DNA from: Centroberyx gerrardi
Lineage: Eukaryota; Chordata; Actinopteri; Beryciformes; Berycidae
DNA: 64,000 nucleotides
Assembly (NCBI RefSeq): GCF_048128805.1
Contig: NC_136016.1
Coordinates: 16,326,676 to 16,390,675, forward strand
Direction: 5' to 3'
The translations under genes were made by a program, and so were the position numbers. Shown here one piece after another: positions 33,498-47,335 of this stretch. The notes under the pieces were generated by a model. It was not told the DNA's origin, ran no database searches, and saw only the letters and a list, made by a program, of their open reading frames with translations. Position 1 is the first letter of the stretch. The number at the start of each line of letters is the position of its first letter.

Positions 33498-36400
33498 TCA
33501 GTGTGACAGGGCGTAGAGCTGCTCGGCGCTGCGCTCCAGTCGCTCCCGGTACTCCAGGTTGGCGTAGTTGCCCTCTGGGACGCCCCGGGTGCCGTAGAGG
33601 AGACCCCAGCAGCAGCAGGCGATCACGGCTGTGCTGTCGCTGTCGCCTGGGGAGAGGGAGGCACAGCCAGGGAGAGAAAAGCATGAACGGGAGGTGTGGG
33701 AGTCCTGCGGTGAAGCAGATTTTCTCAACGTCATGGTTTTAATCGAATTGGATATTTTGCAGCCATCTTTTGAGTCAGTGAATTCACATGTCGCACCATT
33801 ACTGTTAACATACCTTTTAACCATCATTACTGTACCAAGTCAAGCCTAGTCTAAACTAGGGCTGAAAGATGTTGACAAAAAATCTAATTGCGATTATTTG
33901 ACAGAATTTTTTTGTCATAAATTGTTTAAAGAAAAGTGAAAAATAGATGTCCAAGTTTGAGTATGATAAAAGGTTTTCACCAATATTGTACTTAATTCAT
34001 GAACCAAAGATTACCTGCAGCTCTAAAACACCTTGTTCAGAAATCCATTTTGGACGCCCCTCTCTCTTAAGCAATTAATTGCAGCACTCTGCGATTTGGA
34101 AATTGCAGAAGTTCATATTGCGATTTTGAGGGGGGTTTTTACGATTAATTGTTCAGCTCTAGACTCTGCTAAATTTTTATTGAGAGGAATCCAGATGTCT
34201 CCCAAGAAGCTAGAATGTTTCTTAAGTCATGAAGCTGCTGCTCTTATGTAGGATGACTGATAATGAGTGAGCAGGTAGGGGTTCAGTGTCTTGCTCAAGG
34301 ACACTTCAGCAGGATGTAAGGCTGTTAATGGACACATTAAATAGAATCACCAGTTGTAGGTTGTAGGTTGTTCACTAACCACCGGTCCACTCTGCCGCCT
34401 CCGCAGTGTGACCGCTGAACCGGACAGATTCATAGTTCTGTCATTATAGCTTGAAAAGTCACGGACAGCTGTGAGGCTTGGACACGGTCGCACTGAATGG
34501 CTCATCTTAGCTCTATAAAAACGGACTCAAATTCACAATGCTAACGGGATGATTGAATTCCCAAGGTTATTGAGCAGATTTTCTTTTTCAGATTTACCTC
34601 AGCCTCAGACTGTTTGCTGAATAGTAGCTGTATGAAAGAAAAGTTTTCTATACACGTCATCTGTGCAGCCTGTGCGAGGCTGCTTCGGTCGCCAAGATGA
34701 TGGCAGATGGAGACCAGTTTTAGTTCAGAATAACATTCCATATAGCTAAATGTCAGAGGGCAAAGTGTTCTGAGTCTTCAGGAAAAAGTAAAACTCCTGA
34801 CTAGGGATGGGCCAGAATAGTTGCTATAGCCAATCTTTTTTTTGTGATGGTGTCAAAGTTGCCTAATCACACCAATTTTATAAAGGATGTGGAAAGCTGT
34901 CTTAAATATGCCCCATTAAAATGTCATCATACATCTAAATATGTCCATTGTCACTTAGATATCGTAAACTAGACCAAGGCTGCAGGTCCGTGTTCAACAC
35001 AAAGGAAGAAATAGACCAGAAAGATGTTTTACATTTCTCTTTGCCCTTTTTCTTAATTAAGAAACTGATAAGCCTTCAGCATCAAACACACAGTTCATGC
35101 TTTGTCATTATTAATATAGCTAAGAAACTTATTCTTAAGCCTATCCACAGTGCAGCCTAATTTAAAAATAGGCCTCTCTTGAGACCGACTAGTCGACTAA
35201 CGACTCTCTAATAGTTCTGACAACCCACTGACTAGCTGAGCTTGAAAAAAATGGACTTTTGCAAATCCCTACACCTGACTAGAAGAGGGAGGCGTTAAGT
35301 TTAAGCCACAAATGAAAAAATATATTTTCTACTCTGAACTCTGACCTCCATGGAAGCCCGCCCTGCTCATAAGCTCCTCCCAGTCTGACCCCGCCCCCAG
35401 CAAGGCGTCGAGGGCGATCATTGGAGCATCGTGGCCGCTTCGTCCCGCCCAGCCGGACAGGCTGAAGCTCTTATAGGCCTCGTCTCTCTCCGCCGGCCCG
35501 TAGGAGGCGGGCCAAACCGCAGGCCCCACCCCGTTAGAGATGCCCCTCAGATTCAGGTACCTTGAAACACAGGGAGAAGGAATTATGTCCCGCCCTAAAA
35601 TCCTTTTGCAACCGGAAATGAATCGGAAATTACAGAAGCGACGCCATCAACATGCTGTTACCTCATGACTTTAAGTAGTCAAACCCAAGTGTGTAATCGA
35701 TTCGTGTGTCAATCCTACGTCTTCATGAGCAATGGTTTGGAATCAAAATGAGGTGCGTGCTTTATAAGGTCACGTTATTGAACTGAATTTGAACAATGAC
35801 ATTTTAGTACAAATTTCATGCCATTATCTGTTGACCTTAGAATTGACGTAAGCTAATAGATTAGTGTTGTTGGAGCCTTGGATTTGAATACAACACGACA
35901 GCCTGACCTACGAAGCTGACCCTGCCTATGGTCATGTCATGATTCCTGCTGCTCATACCACTGCCACTTGTCACTGAAGTAACCCCAGTCTCTGTCCGTC
36001 TCCTCGATGGCGAAGCCTCGACCCTCGACAAAGTTCTTGGCGATTGGACAGGCCTCGTTGATCAGGCCCAAACCCCAGGTGGTGATTGGCCGGCGCTGGA
36101 CGGCATACGCGGTGAAAAGAGCCGATGCTACGGCTCCTAGGAAACCAGTGGGGTGAGGGTGGGTCATCCTGCCTGTCTCCACGGCAACCGCCACCAACGA
36201 CAGCAGCTGGTCAGGCTTTGGATACCTGTTGGAGCCAAGATATGAAAGTCACAATCTGCTATATTGCCCCAGGTAAATGGAGGATATTTTTGTTGAAGTT
36301 CCCTCCATAGAAAACTTAATGAGTTCTATCACATAAGATGAGAAATGTCTTCAAGTATAGAGTAATATTCTGTTTGAAACTGGGCAACTGTGTGCACAAT

Positions 36401-37465
36401 ACTTCTTTTCATTACTTTATAGACTCCACATAATATGTTTTATTGTACTGCTTGTTGTTTTAACCCTTGAACCCTTTATTATTGTCTGCTTGGTGATCAG
36501 AGAATTTATGCTTATTCCAGAGTTGCACTTATTATAAGTCATTTTGGATAAGAGCATCAGTTAAGAACCTAAATCATAAATCTAAATATAAAATGTTCTG
36601 TGTCTTCTGTGCAGCACTGGGTCCCCGAACCAACTTACTCTGCACTTTTTGGCCCCTTATGAACCCACCTAATTACATCATAATTCTACTTCACTGTCAG
36701 ACGCACACACAAAATTCATTTTTTTTTGCATCTCAAAATTGCATTTTATTCCGCCTGCCCCGGAGTCACTCTTTATAAGATTACTGCAAACTTCAGGAAT
36801 GTCACAAACCAAACAAAAATAAAAAATGCAATTATCTGATACTACCTCAGCCCCAAGATTTCCGGCCATGTATGAGAACAGGTCCTAATATTTTAGGGAA
36901 ATGCTTTGGCCTCTTGGATTATTTAAAAAACAATTTGTTATTTGAATATATTTTCCCTGCCTCAATTGGCAGAAATCATTGTGCAACTTAATTACTTCAC
37001 TCTATTAATCCCAAAGCTTCAGTTATTGCTTGTATACAATTATACTAAAAACTACCCAGAGGCTTAAGTACAACTAAATGATTACTCAAAGGAGAGGATA
37101 AATAGATGCCTTGTATTTGCTTATGGAAGCCATATTGCAAGGTCGGTGTTATTAGGAATTAATAATTTGACCCATGGAGCGCTCAGACAAAATATAGAAT
37201 ATCAAAAAAAAGACTACATAAGGATTAGGCTGAGTTACAGTGTGTTTGTTTTACCTCAGGCCAATGCACATGGACCTCATGGCCGCTCCGCAGCCCGTCC
37301 CCTCGGGGTTATAGGGCACTCTGTACCCCCCCTCCTGCCCCGGCCTCAGCTGGGACACTCCTGACGGGACGAGGCAGAGCATGTAGGGCCTCCGCTTCTC
37401 CACTCATGCAGGCGATATGAGTGAAGAAGGAAGGAATTAAGATTGAAAGCATCAATAGTGAATGT

Positions 37466-37513
<48 letters not shown>

Positions 37514-39378
37514 AGCATGCTTGAAGGCCCCGGTTTCCTCCCTTCCATGTCTTTCATCCCCTCAACGTAGCGAGCAGCCACCTCATGCAGCAGCTCCTCC
37601 CCTGTCTTCCCTATGAGGAAGAAGACGCAAAGTCAGCTTGTTCCTGCTGTAGACCCCTAACACTTTTAAACACCTAACAGACCTGTTAACAAGAGCGGTT
37701 GTTTTGCCCTGTCACAGTAAAGGTCAAGTTGAATTTCTACCATCTTCCTTTACCCTTATACCTCGCATTCAAGTCTGAAATAAATCAGTAGATAAAGGCA
37801 AGACAGTGGAAATTGTACTTAACCTTTACTTTGGGCTCTTGAGGAGGGAGGGCTGGGTTTGTGTCACGATGAGGCCTCATCACAACGGCATCGAGTATCA
37901 AATCAATCCAATCAACCGCCGGATCGATGTCAATTAAAACAGAATGGAGAGAACAAATTGGTACAATGTGATTTCGACCTCACCAGTTGCCAGTCCCTCG
38001 GCCGTTGCCAGATGCAGAACTGTGTCATCGCTCACCGGCCAGTCGGGGAGCTGGGCCTTGATGTTCTTCAGCCCGCCGAGCTCCTTCAGCTCCTGCCGTA
38101 ATGGAAAGGCCGATGAGTCACACTGCTATAGATTCAGCTTTTAATAATAATGTACATGAACCACAAACCCACCAACTTGACTTGTAATAAACACTTGTTC
38201 AGAGAGGTTATGTCTGAGGCTCCCAAAACTTTTCATGTCCATAGATACGCATTAGACAATGTTTGATAAGATTTGGTCCTGAGATTTGGTCCTGAGGAAC
38301 CATACAGAAGAAGTCAGTTATGATTTAGTGTAGAATTGCATAAAGTTTGCAATGAAATCTATGATCAAAACAGTCATCCTTATAAATCCTTGAATGCAAT
38401 AATAGTGAAGTTAAACTATTACTCATTTTGCTGGGCCCCCTGAAACCCACTGAAGGACTCCTGGAGGCCCCCGGACCCCACTTTGGAACACCACTGGACT
38501 AGTCAACCCTTGTAGCAGTAGTAGCAGGTGTTCCTTCTCTGACCTGGTGAATGACCGGTCCCGACTCGTTGTACTCCCACAGCTGGTTCCTGTAGCCCAG
38601 AGCGTCGCCCACCCCACTCAGCAACATGGCTGCCTTATAGTCTTCTACTGTAGCAAAGCTGCTGGGAGAAAAGACATAAAGGCTCCTGGTACTCAGTTAA
38701 ACATTCATCCCATATCAGTCTGGTGTGTTTTGCAATGAAGCAAGATGGATAGATCTTTTGTTATTATTGCAAATGCATGGCCTATTGACCTATGCTGCAA
38801 AAAATATATTTCACTTCAGAATATATTTAGATATGTTTCAAAATATTCTAAAATGAACCAAAATGCATTTGTAAATGAAGATGACATTTGCTTGGACAAT
38901 GTATGAGTGCTTCTGATAACATCTGCACTGCAAATACATCAAAAGTACATTTTGTCCACTCAAAATACTGGGTAAAGTAGGCTATACCTGGACACAGGAA
39001 AATATTTAATAATACAGTGTGTATTAATAATGTATATGAAAATCTATATCTACTTTTGAAACAGGCTGCAGCCTATATTCCGGATGAATTTCATCTACAT
39101 GTGCAAGCAGCCTGTTTTTGGCCTTTTGGGCAGATTTTAAAACATCTCAAACCTCAAAACATAACTATATGTGAAATACATTTTTGCATTAGGGAGATTA
39201 TTCATGTGAATTCAAACATCGATCAGACGTGAAAGTAAATTTTTCAAACATAAAACCACTCTCCACTATCTCTCCACCACTATCTAAGCATGGTTTCGCC
39301 CAGTAGGGTTAACTGTCAGTAAGGAATATATGCGATCTTGCATGTGTTGTTAACCCAGATGCAGCCTCACCGGTTCAT
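33498..39378 (-). CDS. adprh: ADP-ribosylarginine hydrolase (ARH1)
   Basis: ADPRH removes ADP-ribose from arginine side chains with a binuclear metal site. Coding exons in order: 39371-39378, 38544-38658, 37984-38092, 37512-37610, 37255-37360, 35959-36225, 35346-35560, 33498-33646; phases close to 355 residues (human 357). The first coding exon holds only eight bases (ATGAACCG). Landmarks are [21 protein letters not shown], the metal ligands in [13 protein letters not shown] (Asp63, Asp64), [56 protein letters not shown] and the second metal cluster HGGDSDST (Asp308, Asp310). All catalytic acids are kept. Arginine specificity is inferred from overall similarity to ARH1; ADPRHL1-type pseudoenzymes lack these acids. 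Confidence 0.94.
33857..34161. mobile_element. Possible hAT-type element in adprh intron 7
   Basis: TAGGGCTGAAAGATGTTGAC at the left is inverted as AATTGTTCAGCTCTA at the right. The interior has CGATT motifs on both arms. The flanking 8-mers match only 4 of 8, so the copy is old or the ends are misplaced. Confidence 0.5.
34254..34404 (-). mobile_element. tRNA-derived SINE, reverse orientation, in adprh intron 7
   Basis: On the reverse strand it starts GGCGGCAGAGTGGACCGGTG with a GTTAGTGAAC A-box-like block, and contains TGTCCTTGAGCAAGACACTG and ACCCCTACCTGCTCAC. It is a relative of the copies at 31845 and 41040. Confidence 0.65.
34802..35271. mobile_element. hAT-type MITE in adprh intron 7
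   Basis: Ends are TAGGGATGGGCC and TTGCAAATCCCTA. Flanks CTCCTGAC (34794-34801) and CACCTGAC (35272-35279) match at 7 of 8 positions. GACTAGTCGACTAACGAC lies near the right end, a motif I associate with fish hAT elements. Confidence 0.75.
37468..37509. repeat. (CT)n microsatellite touching the adprh exon 4 donor
   Basis: About 21 CT units. On the adprh strand the donor reads GTGAGAGAGA and runs straight into the GA tract from its third base. Confidence 0.95.
38215..38496. mobile_element. Degraded MITE copy in adprh intron 2
   Basis: The right part (CTGGAGGCCCCCGGACCCCA, then a terminal CCACTG) matches the right end of the element at 55306-55582. The left end has decayed and I see no target duplication. 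A still weaker relative may lie in tctn3 intron 5 near 5850-6100. Confidence 0.5.
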
Positions 39379-39700
39379 TGCAACGCGTCTCTCCCCGAAG
39401 TCAGGCTTCCGCAGGCGGTCACACGAGCAAGTTGACACCGGGGCTGCAAACTGAAGCGGTGCAAAGCCGCCGCTTACTCTTACTGCTGGATAATCGACGT
39501 AAGTGCTAGCTCAGTCCGGCTCAGACAGGCCGAGAAACACCGTTCATTCACTAAGTTAGGCTGCTGCATGAACCCAGGCAGACAGGCTGGGCGCTTCGGA
39601 AATGCGCGAGCCAAAATAGGCGCAGCAGCAGCAAACCAAATTTAGAAACCTGCACTTCAGCTGCCAAGATGGACACATTACCAACCAAATGGTAAATCTG
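39378..39700 (-). promoter_or_regulatory. adprh upstream region
   Basis: The start codon lies at 39378 and the leader runs toward higher coordinates. The interval is richer in CpG than its surroundings (GCAACGCGTC, GGTGCAAAGCCGCCGC). CCAAGATGG near 39664 resembles a YY1 site. I cannot place the transcription start. Confidence 0.35.
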
Positions 39701-39949
39701 TCCTCCAGTCCAGGATAATCATTGACGCTTTTCAGCCACTCTGCCTTTTGTTTCACACAGCTGCACCACACATTTCCATCTGTTTTACTCTGCTTTTCTG
39801 TGTGCTTCTATTGTACAGAGGAGAATGGATAACATGTAAATATTCCAGTGTAGTGCCTCTCCTGCCAGACTACTATTGTGTGATAGTTTGTTTATAACAT
39901 CTTTATTATTTAATTAATTATTTAATTATTAATTACCAATGAATGATAC

Positions 39950-40304
39950 TAGGGCTGGACGATATGGTTGAAATCAATATCACGATAATCATAAGGATTT
40001 TTTTCCGATATCGATATATATGACGATATGGCTCACATAAGCGAAATCACGTTAAATAATCAAATTAATGTTCATCATATTGAACCGAATGGTAATGTTT
40101 GGTGTGATGTCAAACTAAACTGAAATTTTCACATAATATTCCTACCATACTTCATTTTGTCTGAGTTTCTAAATAAAATTTGCTTGTTCTCATCAGTTTA
40201 GACAGCAGAATTCTGCATCTCAATATCCCAAAATCACCATATCATTACAATATAATCCCACTGAAAGACGATAAACGATAATATTGAATTGTCGTCCAGC
40301 CCTA
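39950..40304. mobile_element. hAT-type MITE with perfect 8-bp duplication
   Basis: Ends TAGGGCTGGACGATATGG and GTCGTCCAGCCCTA are inverted repeats. A perfect duplication AATGATAC flanks both sides (39942-39949 and 40305-40312). The interior is AT-rich with many CGATA motifs. It is intergenic, upstream of adprh. Confidence 0.9.
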
Positions 40305-40532
40305 AATGATACAGGCATAAAAGGTGGGTCTTGCCCCTATCATCCCAGACATTGCTCTAATGTAGATTGGGTCAGAATCAGAAGTGCAGAGGGTGCAGAG
40401 GGAATTTGACCTGGTTAATTGGTGCTGACTCATTACATGACAGCTAAACAATAAAGGACTGAAAGACTAAGTGTAGCACAAAACATTGCAGGACCTCACA
40501 GAGGTAAACCGAGTAAACAGAGTTGACCCAGC

Positions 40533-40559
40533 TTTTTAGGTTGACATTAATCTTTATGA
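40533..40559 (+). repeat. Dispersed repeat, copy 1
   Basis: A 27-bp block starting TTTTTAGGTTGACATTAATC matches 58311-58337 at 26 of 27 positions. Weaker similarity extends right (ATCAAA, TGATGT, AAGTTA, GATGGGG) for about 100 bp, so both are fragments of one repeat family that I do not recognise. Confidence 0.7.
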
Positions 40560-41039
40560 GATACATTTGTAGAGTACATTATAGTTAGTCTTATCAAAAT
40601 GATGTAAGTTACATAAAGATGGGGCTTTTCTGAAAATATAATCGTTTTTGTTTATGTTGTTGCCTTGGAATCACTGACTGAAGGTCATAGTTTACCCTCC
40701 TTTTTATTTACCGCTACTGACCTCGCATATAGTGCAGACTAGATGTACTGTTTGACATAGATTAAACATAAACACACTACAAGTATACATTCAAAGCCAA
40801 ATAGTTGCTTCAGTGTGGCAGCATTGTCATAGTTGGTAACAATAATGAGGGGGGGGAGTGAGTGGTGCAGCTGGTCAGAGTGCAAAGTGCAGCTAGGTTG
40901 AATAATAGCAACAGATGCATCAATAACAGATGTGCAAACGTTTCTGCAAACAGATTTACACAGGAAGAGATCAGTCTGATTCTTATTCCCATGTGATCCA
41001 GATCTGATCTTTTCTTTGCAGGGTTAACATGGAAACACG

Positions 41040-41293
41040 GTCAAACACGGTCTGGATCATGTTGAGTTTGGTCAGTAGGGTGGAGAACTGGGCAGGAAGG
41101 CCATCATCCTTCACCCGGAGGACTCGGCTTCAAGCTCCTGTGTCAGCAAGCATCCATCCTGCTGAAATGTCCTTGAGCAAGACGCTCCAGAGGCGCTGCT
41201 ATGAATCTGCTGTGTATCTGCTGTGGAGGCAGGCAAGTGAAAAGAGAGGTTTCCTACAGGGATCAATAAGGTGTCATATTGCATTACATTAAA
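41040..41293 (+). mobile_element. tRNA-derived SINE
   Basis: A recognisable B box GGCTTCAAGCTCC lies at 41126-41138, behind an A-box-like GGTCAGTAGGGTGGAGAAC. The body contains TCCTGCTGAAATGTCCTTGA and GCAAGAC, and the tail CTACAGGGATCAATAAGGTG. It is the most complete SINE in the window. Confidence 0.75.
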
Positions 41294-41789
41294 ATCAAGT
41301 TTTCAGTCCCTGTACGAATCCAGCTCTACACATAGACTGGTGGTTTAGATTTCTCTCCACTTGCAAAACCTATTATCTGCTCATCAATCTGATGCGCTCT
41401 GAAGCTTCTCCCTCCACATGGTGGCATGGTTTCGCTGTACCACACCCAACAGTGGCTTTGAAATGGAAACAGACTTGATGATTGATGCGTGATGCCGGTG
41501 AATCCCGATGCCAGGCTTACTGTGATCCACACGATGCGCACGGCCGGTCTTCACTACCAGACGATTATCATCAAAGGGAACGTGGAGATTGTGGAGGGAG
41601 CTGAGGTATCCGGAGAGAGACGGCCCCGAGGCTATTTGTCACATGAGTTGTCAGGAGCCATAAAGGATGATGATGATGAAATAAGAGTAAATGGTGCGTG
41701 CGTAGAAATGCCTGGGTGGTGGTGCCTACAGTTTCACACACCGTCACTCAATCGCCATTGTTGTAGCTGAGGGACCCTGCTGCATTAGG

Positions 41790-41790
<1 letters not shown>

Positions 41791-41849
<59 letters not shown>
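41791..41849. repeat. (TG)n(AG)n compound microsatellite
   Basis: About 12 TG units run directly into about 17 AG units. Confidence 0.95.
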
Positions 41850-41853
<4 letters not shown>

Positions 41854-44800
41854 TGGAAAGAGAGAGGTGTCAATAATGTCTATACACCGAGGCAGAGAAA
41901 TCTCTCAATCCAGGTTCCAATACAGGGCCATTGATTAGCTGTACACAACACTTAGATTTCATCTTGCCATTCAATCACACACATCACACACTGGTTTCAT
42001 TTTGCTGTGGCTGAAAATGTTACAGTGGTTATGGATCATTTTGTATTGACAGAAAACAGTTAACTGCCCGACTCTCCTCAAGAAAGACCCATCACCCTGA
42101 AACTGTTGTATATGAATTGTTTTCCTACTCTGAAAACTGGGTTTGAGACAGATGCAAATAGGACAGTGAAGATGCAGCCACCATCAGCAGCCCACTATGC
42201 TGTTGCACAGCAGCCAAACAGCATCAAAGATATCCCCATACTAATTATCAAGCCAAAGACATTTTTCCTCATGTGATTATAATGTTTTTTTTTAAATTGC
42301 CCCCTTTGGCACGGTTGAGCTCCAGTCGATGGTTAGTTTAGTTCTGCTTGGCGATAAAGCGAAGATCAGCTTGACTAAGCTTGACAAACTTGCTCCCAGG
42401 CTGCCTCCGAGGGATGATGGGTGAGGGGGGGGTGGAGGGTGGGTGTCACATGGGGAGTGCGCTGGCAGCCTTGACTGCCTGAAAGGAGGATGTGGGCTGT
42501 AGCTCTGTGACAAACTCCAACTCCCTGTTGTATAGGGTTCTTCCTGTTGGATGCTCTGACAGACTGTCTGACTCTCTTTCTTTCCTTCTTTCTTCTTGCC
42601 TTCCTTTGCCAGTTTGTTACTTTCTGTCTTCATTCTATCTCCCCCCCCCCGCCCTCCCCCACCCACCCCCAAACCCCCTCACACACACAGACACACACAA
42701 AGTTTCAATAACACTGTCACTTTCTGCCGCGTCTCCACTTCCCAGAGACGCTGCAGACTCTTCAAAGACAAGTTTTGTTGCTAATTTCATATTCCAGCAT
42801 AATACTCTTTAGATCTGAGGCTGCTGTTGACGGTTCTATTGGAAAGGGAAGGAGGGAAGTCTCTCCCCCCGCTGCTGTACCATGTGTGCCCCCTGAAGAC
42901 ATAACCTCTGAGTCTTTAGACCTCCCCCTGTCAGAAGTGGCATCAGGGTTGACCCATGACGGTTAAAGAGAAGGGGGGGGGGACAGCCGGCTGGGTGGGG
43001 GCAGGAGCTAATCGGTCCGTGCGTCTCCCTCCCTCTCCTGCACAGACCGGATCAGAACATCAGTTGGACCGGTCATCATCCTTCTCCCTCTCCAAAAACC
43101 CCCACCAGCCTCCTCACCCGACCCGCCGCAAAAACCCCCAACCCACCCCACCCCAGGCGGGCCTCTGCAGTCATGATACCCGAATGGTATTACAAGTTCC
43201 AACCGTTGCCTAGCAACTGGCTGGCGAATTACAATTGGGGCTGTATATGGTGGAGAATTAACACTGTTTATGGGGGTGTCAGCATGTGTGTACGTGCGTG
43301 TGTGTGTATGTGAGAGAGAGAGAAAGAGGGAACAGTGAGTGTCTGAGTGAGTGTCTGAGTGAGTGAATAATGAGTGTTTTTGTGTGTGTGTGTGTGTGTG
43401 TGTGCATACCTGCATCCTTTAAGATTGATGATGTAAGTGTGGATGTGTCACCACTGCCCTGGTTTCACAGTAGCTTCCAAGCAATATGAACTCAGCGCAA
43501 GAGACTTGGCCTCACAGCAGTGATTATAGCAAAATGGATTACCCAATACCAGCCGTATGAATCAAACTACATACATATCTTGGGACTGAATTTCACGACT
43601 TCTGGGAGTTGATTTCACGGTTGTGGAGCTTTAGTTTCCTGGCAAATCAGTGACCTTTTTTTGTGGTCAAATTAATGAAGGATCCCAGAGGTTTTATGTG
43701 TTGCACCTATAGCCGCCGAGGAAGTTACACTCGCTTCCGGACTTCTACAGTGAGGTCCTGTGACAAACTTCAACTGTCTTGTAGCTCTGACATAAATTGT
43801 AATTTATTGGATTACTGCCCTCTCTAGTACACTCCGGTACAGAGATTTCTCCTGCGCACTTTGCCATGAAGTGCAGCACTGCAGAATAATGAAAGGTCAC
43901 CCCTGAAGTTAATGTTATAGGCATCAGTTATGGGTTATCATCTGACAGACTAAATTTGCTTGTTTTGGACTGGAAATCCAGGATGGAAACCCTGTCTGGA
44001 CTAGACAACATGTTTTTTTTTTCCTTTTCTCCTCTCGTTTTTGTCTTCCTTACTTACCCTAAAATTAGACGCTTATTTGCTGTTTAACATTTAAAGGCTG
44101 GTTAATAATATATGAGGTGAGGTGTAAATAGAAAGGAATCCTGATTGTGTTTGACAGGTAATTTGGGAACAGGAGGGCTGGCCGGTGTTGTTTGGAAGAG
44201 ATACATTTTTTGCGATAGAAATTCAGTATATTTATGTTCTCTTGTGGTATTATACTTTGTGTTATTATCTTCATACTGCCTGACAGTAAACTACCTAACA
44301 CATTAAACTACTAGGCTGTCTTCCATAAAGGCACGGCACTCTGTGATTGGTTTTCCCCCAAATCCTAATCCCCAATGAATTTTCAAACCAGAGGCCAATG
44401 TAACAGAGAAAATGGAGTCTCTGAGTTCGGAGTGGCCCTGATATGTAAAATCAATAGCTCAACAGAGCTGGAATAACCTCAATCTCCCCAGTGATGTGTT
44501 TTATAGTTGATTTGATTATTTGACTTATTCTGTTTTCTGGTGAGGGCCTCTTGTGCATACTTATTTTTCATCAGCCTTTCAGAGATTTCAGGTAAAAACA
44601 AAAACAAAGGCAATTTAAATTCCATAAAAATGATAATGATAATTCTCGGTTCCAGGAAAGTTTATCTGTTTATCTCTCTTTCCATTCTCTCTCTCTCTGT
44701 TTCTGTCTCCCTCTCTCTCACATTCATAATTCATCAACGCCGCACTTTCAAACACTTCCACAGACTTGTTGATTTCAGCTCCAAGCCTGCGTAATGCGAT

Positions 44801-47279
44801 GAAGCAATCAATTAAGGGAGAGACGTAGGAAGGGTGATGTCAGGATAACACTTCATGGATGTTTATTAATCAAGTTTTACACAATTAGGGCCTCATTTCA
44901 CGCGTGTTATACAGCGTCCCATTCCCTCCCATGTCTAAGATTAGCACCCAGCTGACGTTTTCTTATCAAATTCACTTCATCAGCTCTCACACAGTACAAT
45001 TGTTCTTACGCATAAATTCAGCGATAAATTGGTATTTTTTTTACTATTGCGTGGTCAAATAACAGCCACTGTTGGTTTATGGAGGAACTATGATTTGTTT
45101 TCCTTAAACCCTTGTATCTGTCATCCACTTTGAACCAGAGCCTTCCAACCTGGCATGTGAAAGTTAACATGAAGTGCTGCTTTGTAATTAGCCCCCATGA
45201 GGTCAACCATGATGTATTTTCCACTACCTTGAAAATTTCATAAAACCTCTACAACTTCTTCTCAAGAGCTCTAATAATCTCCATAGGTATTTGGCCTGCA
45301 ACGCATTGTTTGATGTTTTTTCTCCCCTTTCTCACATTACTTTTGATGTGAAATGGTGCAACGATTGTGAGCTTGAAGTACAGACTGCCTCAGTCTGAGA
45401 GGATTTTCAGCCACAGCAGAACAAAATATGATATTGAATAAAATGTTGATATTTTATGTGTAGCCAAACACTCTTAATATACAGTGACTTCATGAAGACT
45501 GCAAACCCAACATCACTAGACTCAATATCTTTTTTTCAAATGCCCTTTCAAGCCTCTTTGCATATCAATGTATCTGTAATAGAATTCAGTTTTTGAATGT
45601 GCTTGGCTGCACATCACCTGGGGGTGGGAGGGGAGGGGTGGAGAGGGGGGGTGGGAGGGGGGGGTGGAGGGAGGATTGGCGGGGGGGGGGCTGATGGATA
45701 AATGATCAGTACACAAAGGTCTGAGTTATCAAACCAACTTTGAATCATCATGCCACCTGCAGCAGACATATGAGCGGCTAAGTATGGAGTTTTTCTGTAT
45801 CATGTTTCAACCCGCAAAAAACATAATTGAAATTCACCGGCAACATACTAGTCTATTGATCGACCCTCGTTTGAGCCTGCATTTAATTTGTCACCAACCA
45901 TAGGATCAGATCGATTGAAAACATGGCCGGGGCAAGAATGTCAGGCAGACAAGGACGAGGAGTGAAGGAGAGGAAAGGGAATAAGAGTTTAGGGAATAAG
46001 GGATAAGGGAAGGAAGAGAACAAACATCAAACAAGCCCTATGTTCCCATTTTTGAGCGAGGGGAACATTACACTTTAAATTATTTTTGACACATATTTCG
46101 ACATGACTGAGATAACAGCTCCATAACAGCTAGTATTTTGAAAGTGCATGCATGTGTAATGCTGTCATCACATTTGTGGCCAGTGAGAATGTGGGTGAGA
46201 ATTTATATGCAAAATAAATGATCATTTTATAACGCTTTTGCTATAGCCACCATGATTAAATTCGATTTGAACAGACCGTGACACTGGCGCTACCAGGGAA
46301 TGCAGCTTGGGGCCACACATGATAAAAATGTATGCAGTCATGGTAAAGTGCTGGGGATAATGATATTGTGAGAGCACGCTGCCGTCGTTATTTTTTACTT
46401 CTCTCATCAGGTTCACGAGAAGTGTTGCATGAATATTTGCTTTTAACCATTTCAGACGATGTATTTGTCAGTGAATTGGGTCGCCTGGCAGCCTTCAAAA
46501 ATGCATTTAAAACACAGTCAAGTGTCGGCTGTTTTTGTCTGTGTTGGTATGGCATAAATACAAAACTCAATTTACAGAAGAATTGATTCACATGAGGATG
46601 GGGAGGAATCCTGTGGTTAAATCTGACTTAGGATCAGCATCTACTGGCATCTGCTTAACAGAAATAAAACTAAAAACTGACCTCATATCAGTATTTTTGG
46701 TGGCGCATCCAAAATCTGATTGCTAAGACGATATCTAAGGAGTATTTGATACAAGAACACATCCTTGTCATAATAACAGATCATTTAAATTTAAGTCTGA
46801 CTAGGTAATGGTTAGAACTTCAGTCATTTGAGGTAGATGAGAAGAAATTGCTGGCCACAGTAGACGGGTAATAACACCAGCACTATCCTTTAATGGTTGT
46901 TTCTCCTCACTGATTTCCCCATTTAGTTCCATAAGAAAATTAGCCAGGAGAAACAACCTGTGAAGTTATTTTCATTCCCTGCTTTTATTCTTTTTCCCCC
47001 CTCCCTCCCTCCCACTTTCCCCAAAGTTTATGTTTCATCTGTTTTAGCCGAAGGGCTTGTGTATATTACAGGTCTGCAGGAAAATAATGTTTTGCAGGAT
47101 GGCGCTTTATCTACTAAAAAGAGGGGGGCCTGCATGAGAAAGGCAACAAAATACTTAACTAATGGTTCACTTTCTTTACACTCACACACACACACACTAT
47201 ACACATCATTGTATAATGTTTTTGCTCTATTCCACACAGAGTTATAGCTGCATGAGCATATAAACTGGAGGAGGCTGCT

Positions 47280-47331
<52 letters not shown>
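47280..47331. repeat. (CA)n microsatellite
   Basis: About 26 uninterrupted CA units. Confidence 0.95.
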
Positions 47332-47335
<4 letters not shown>

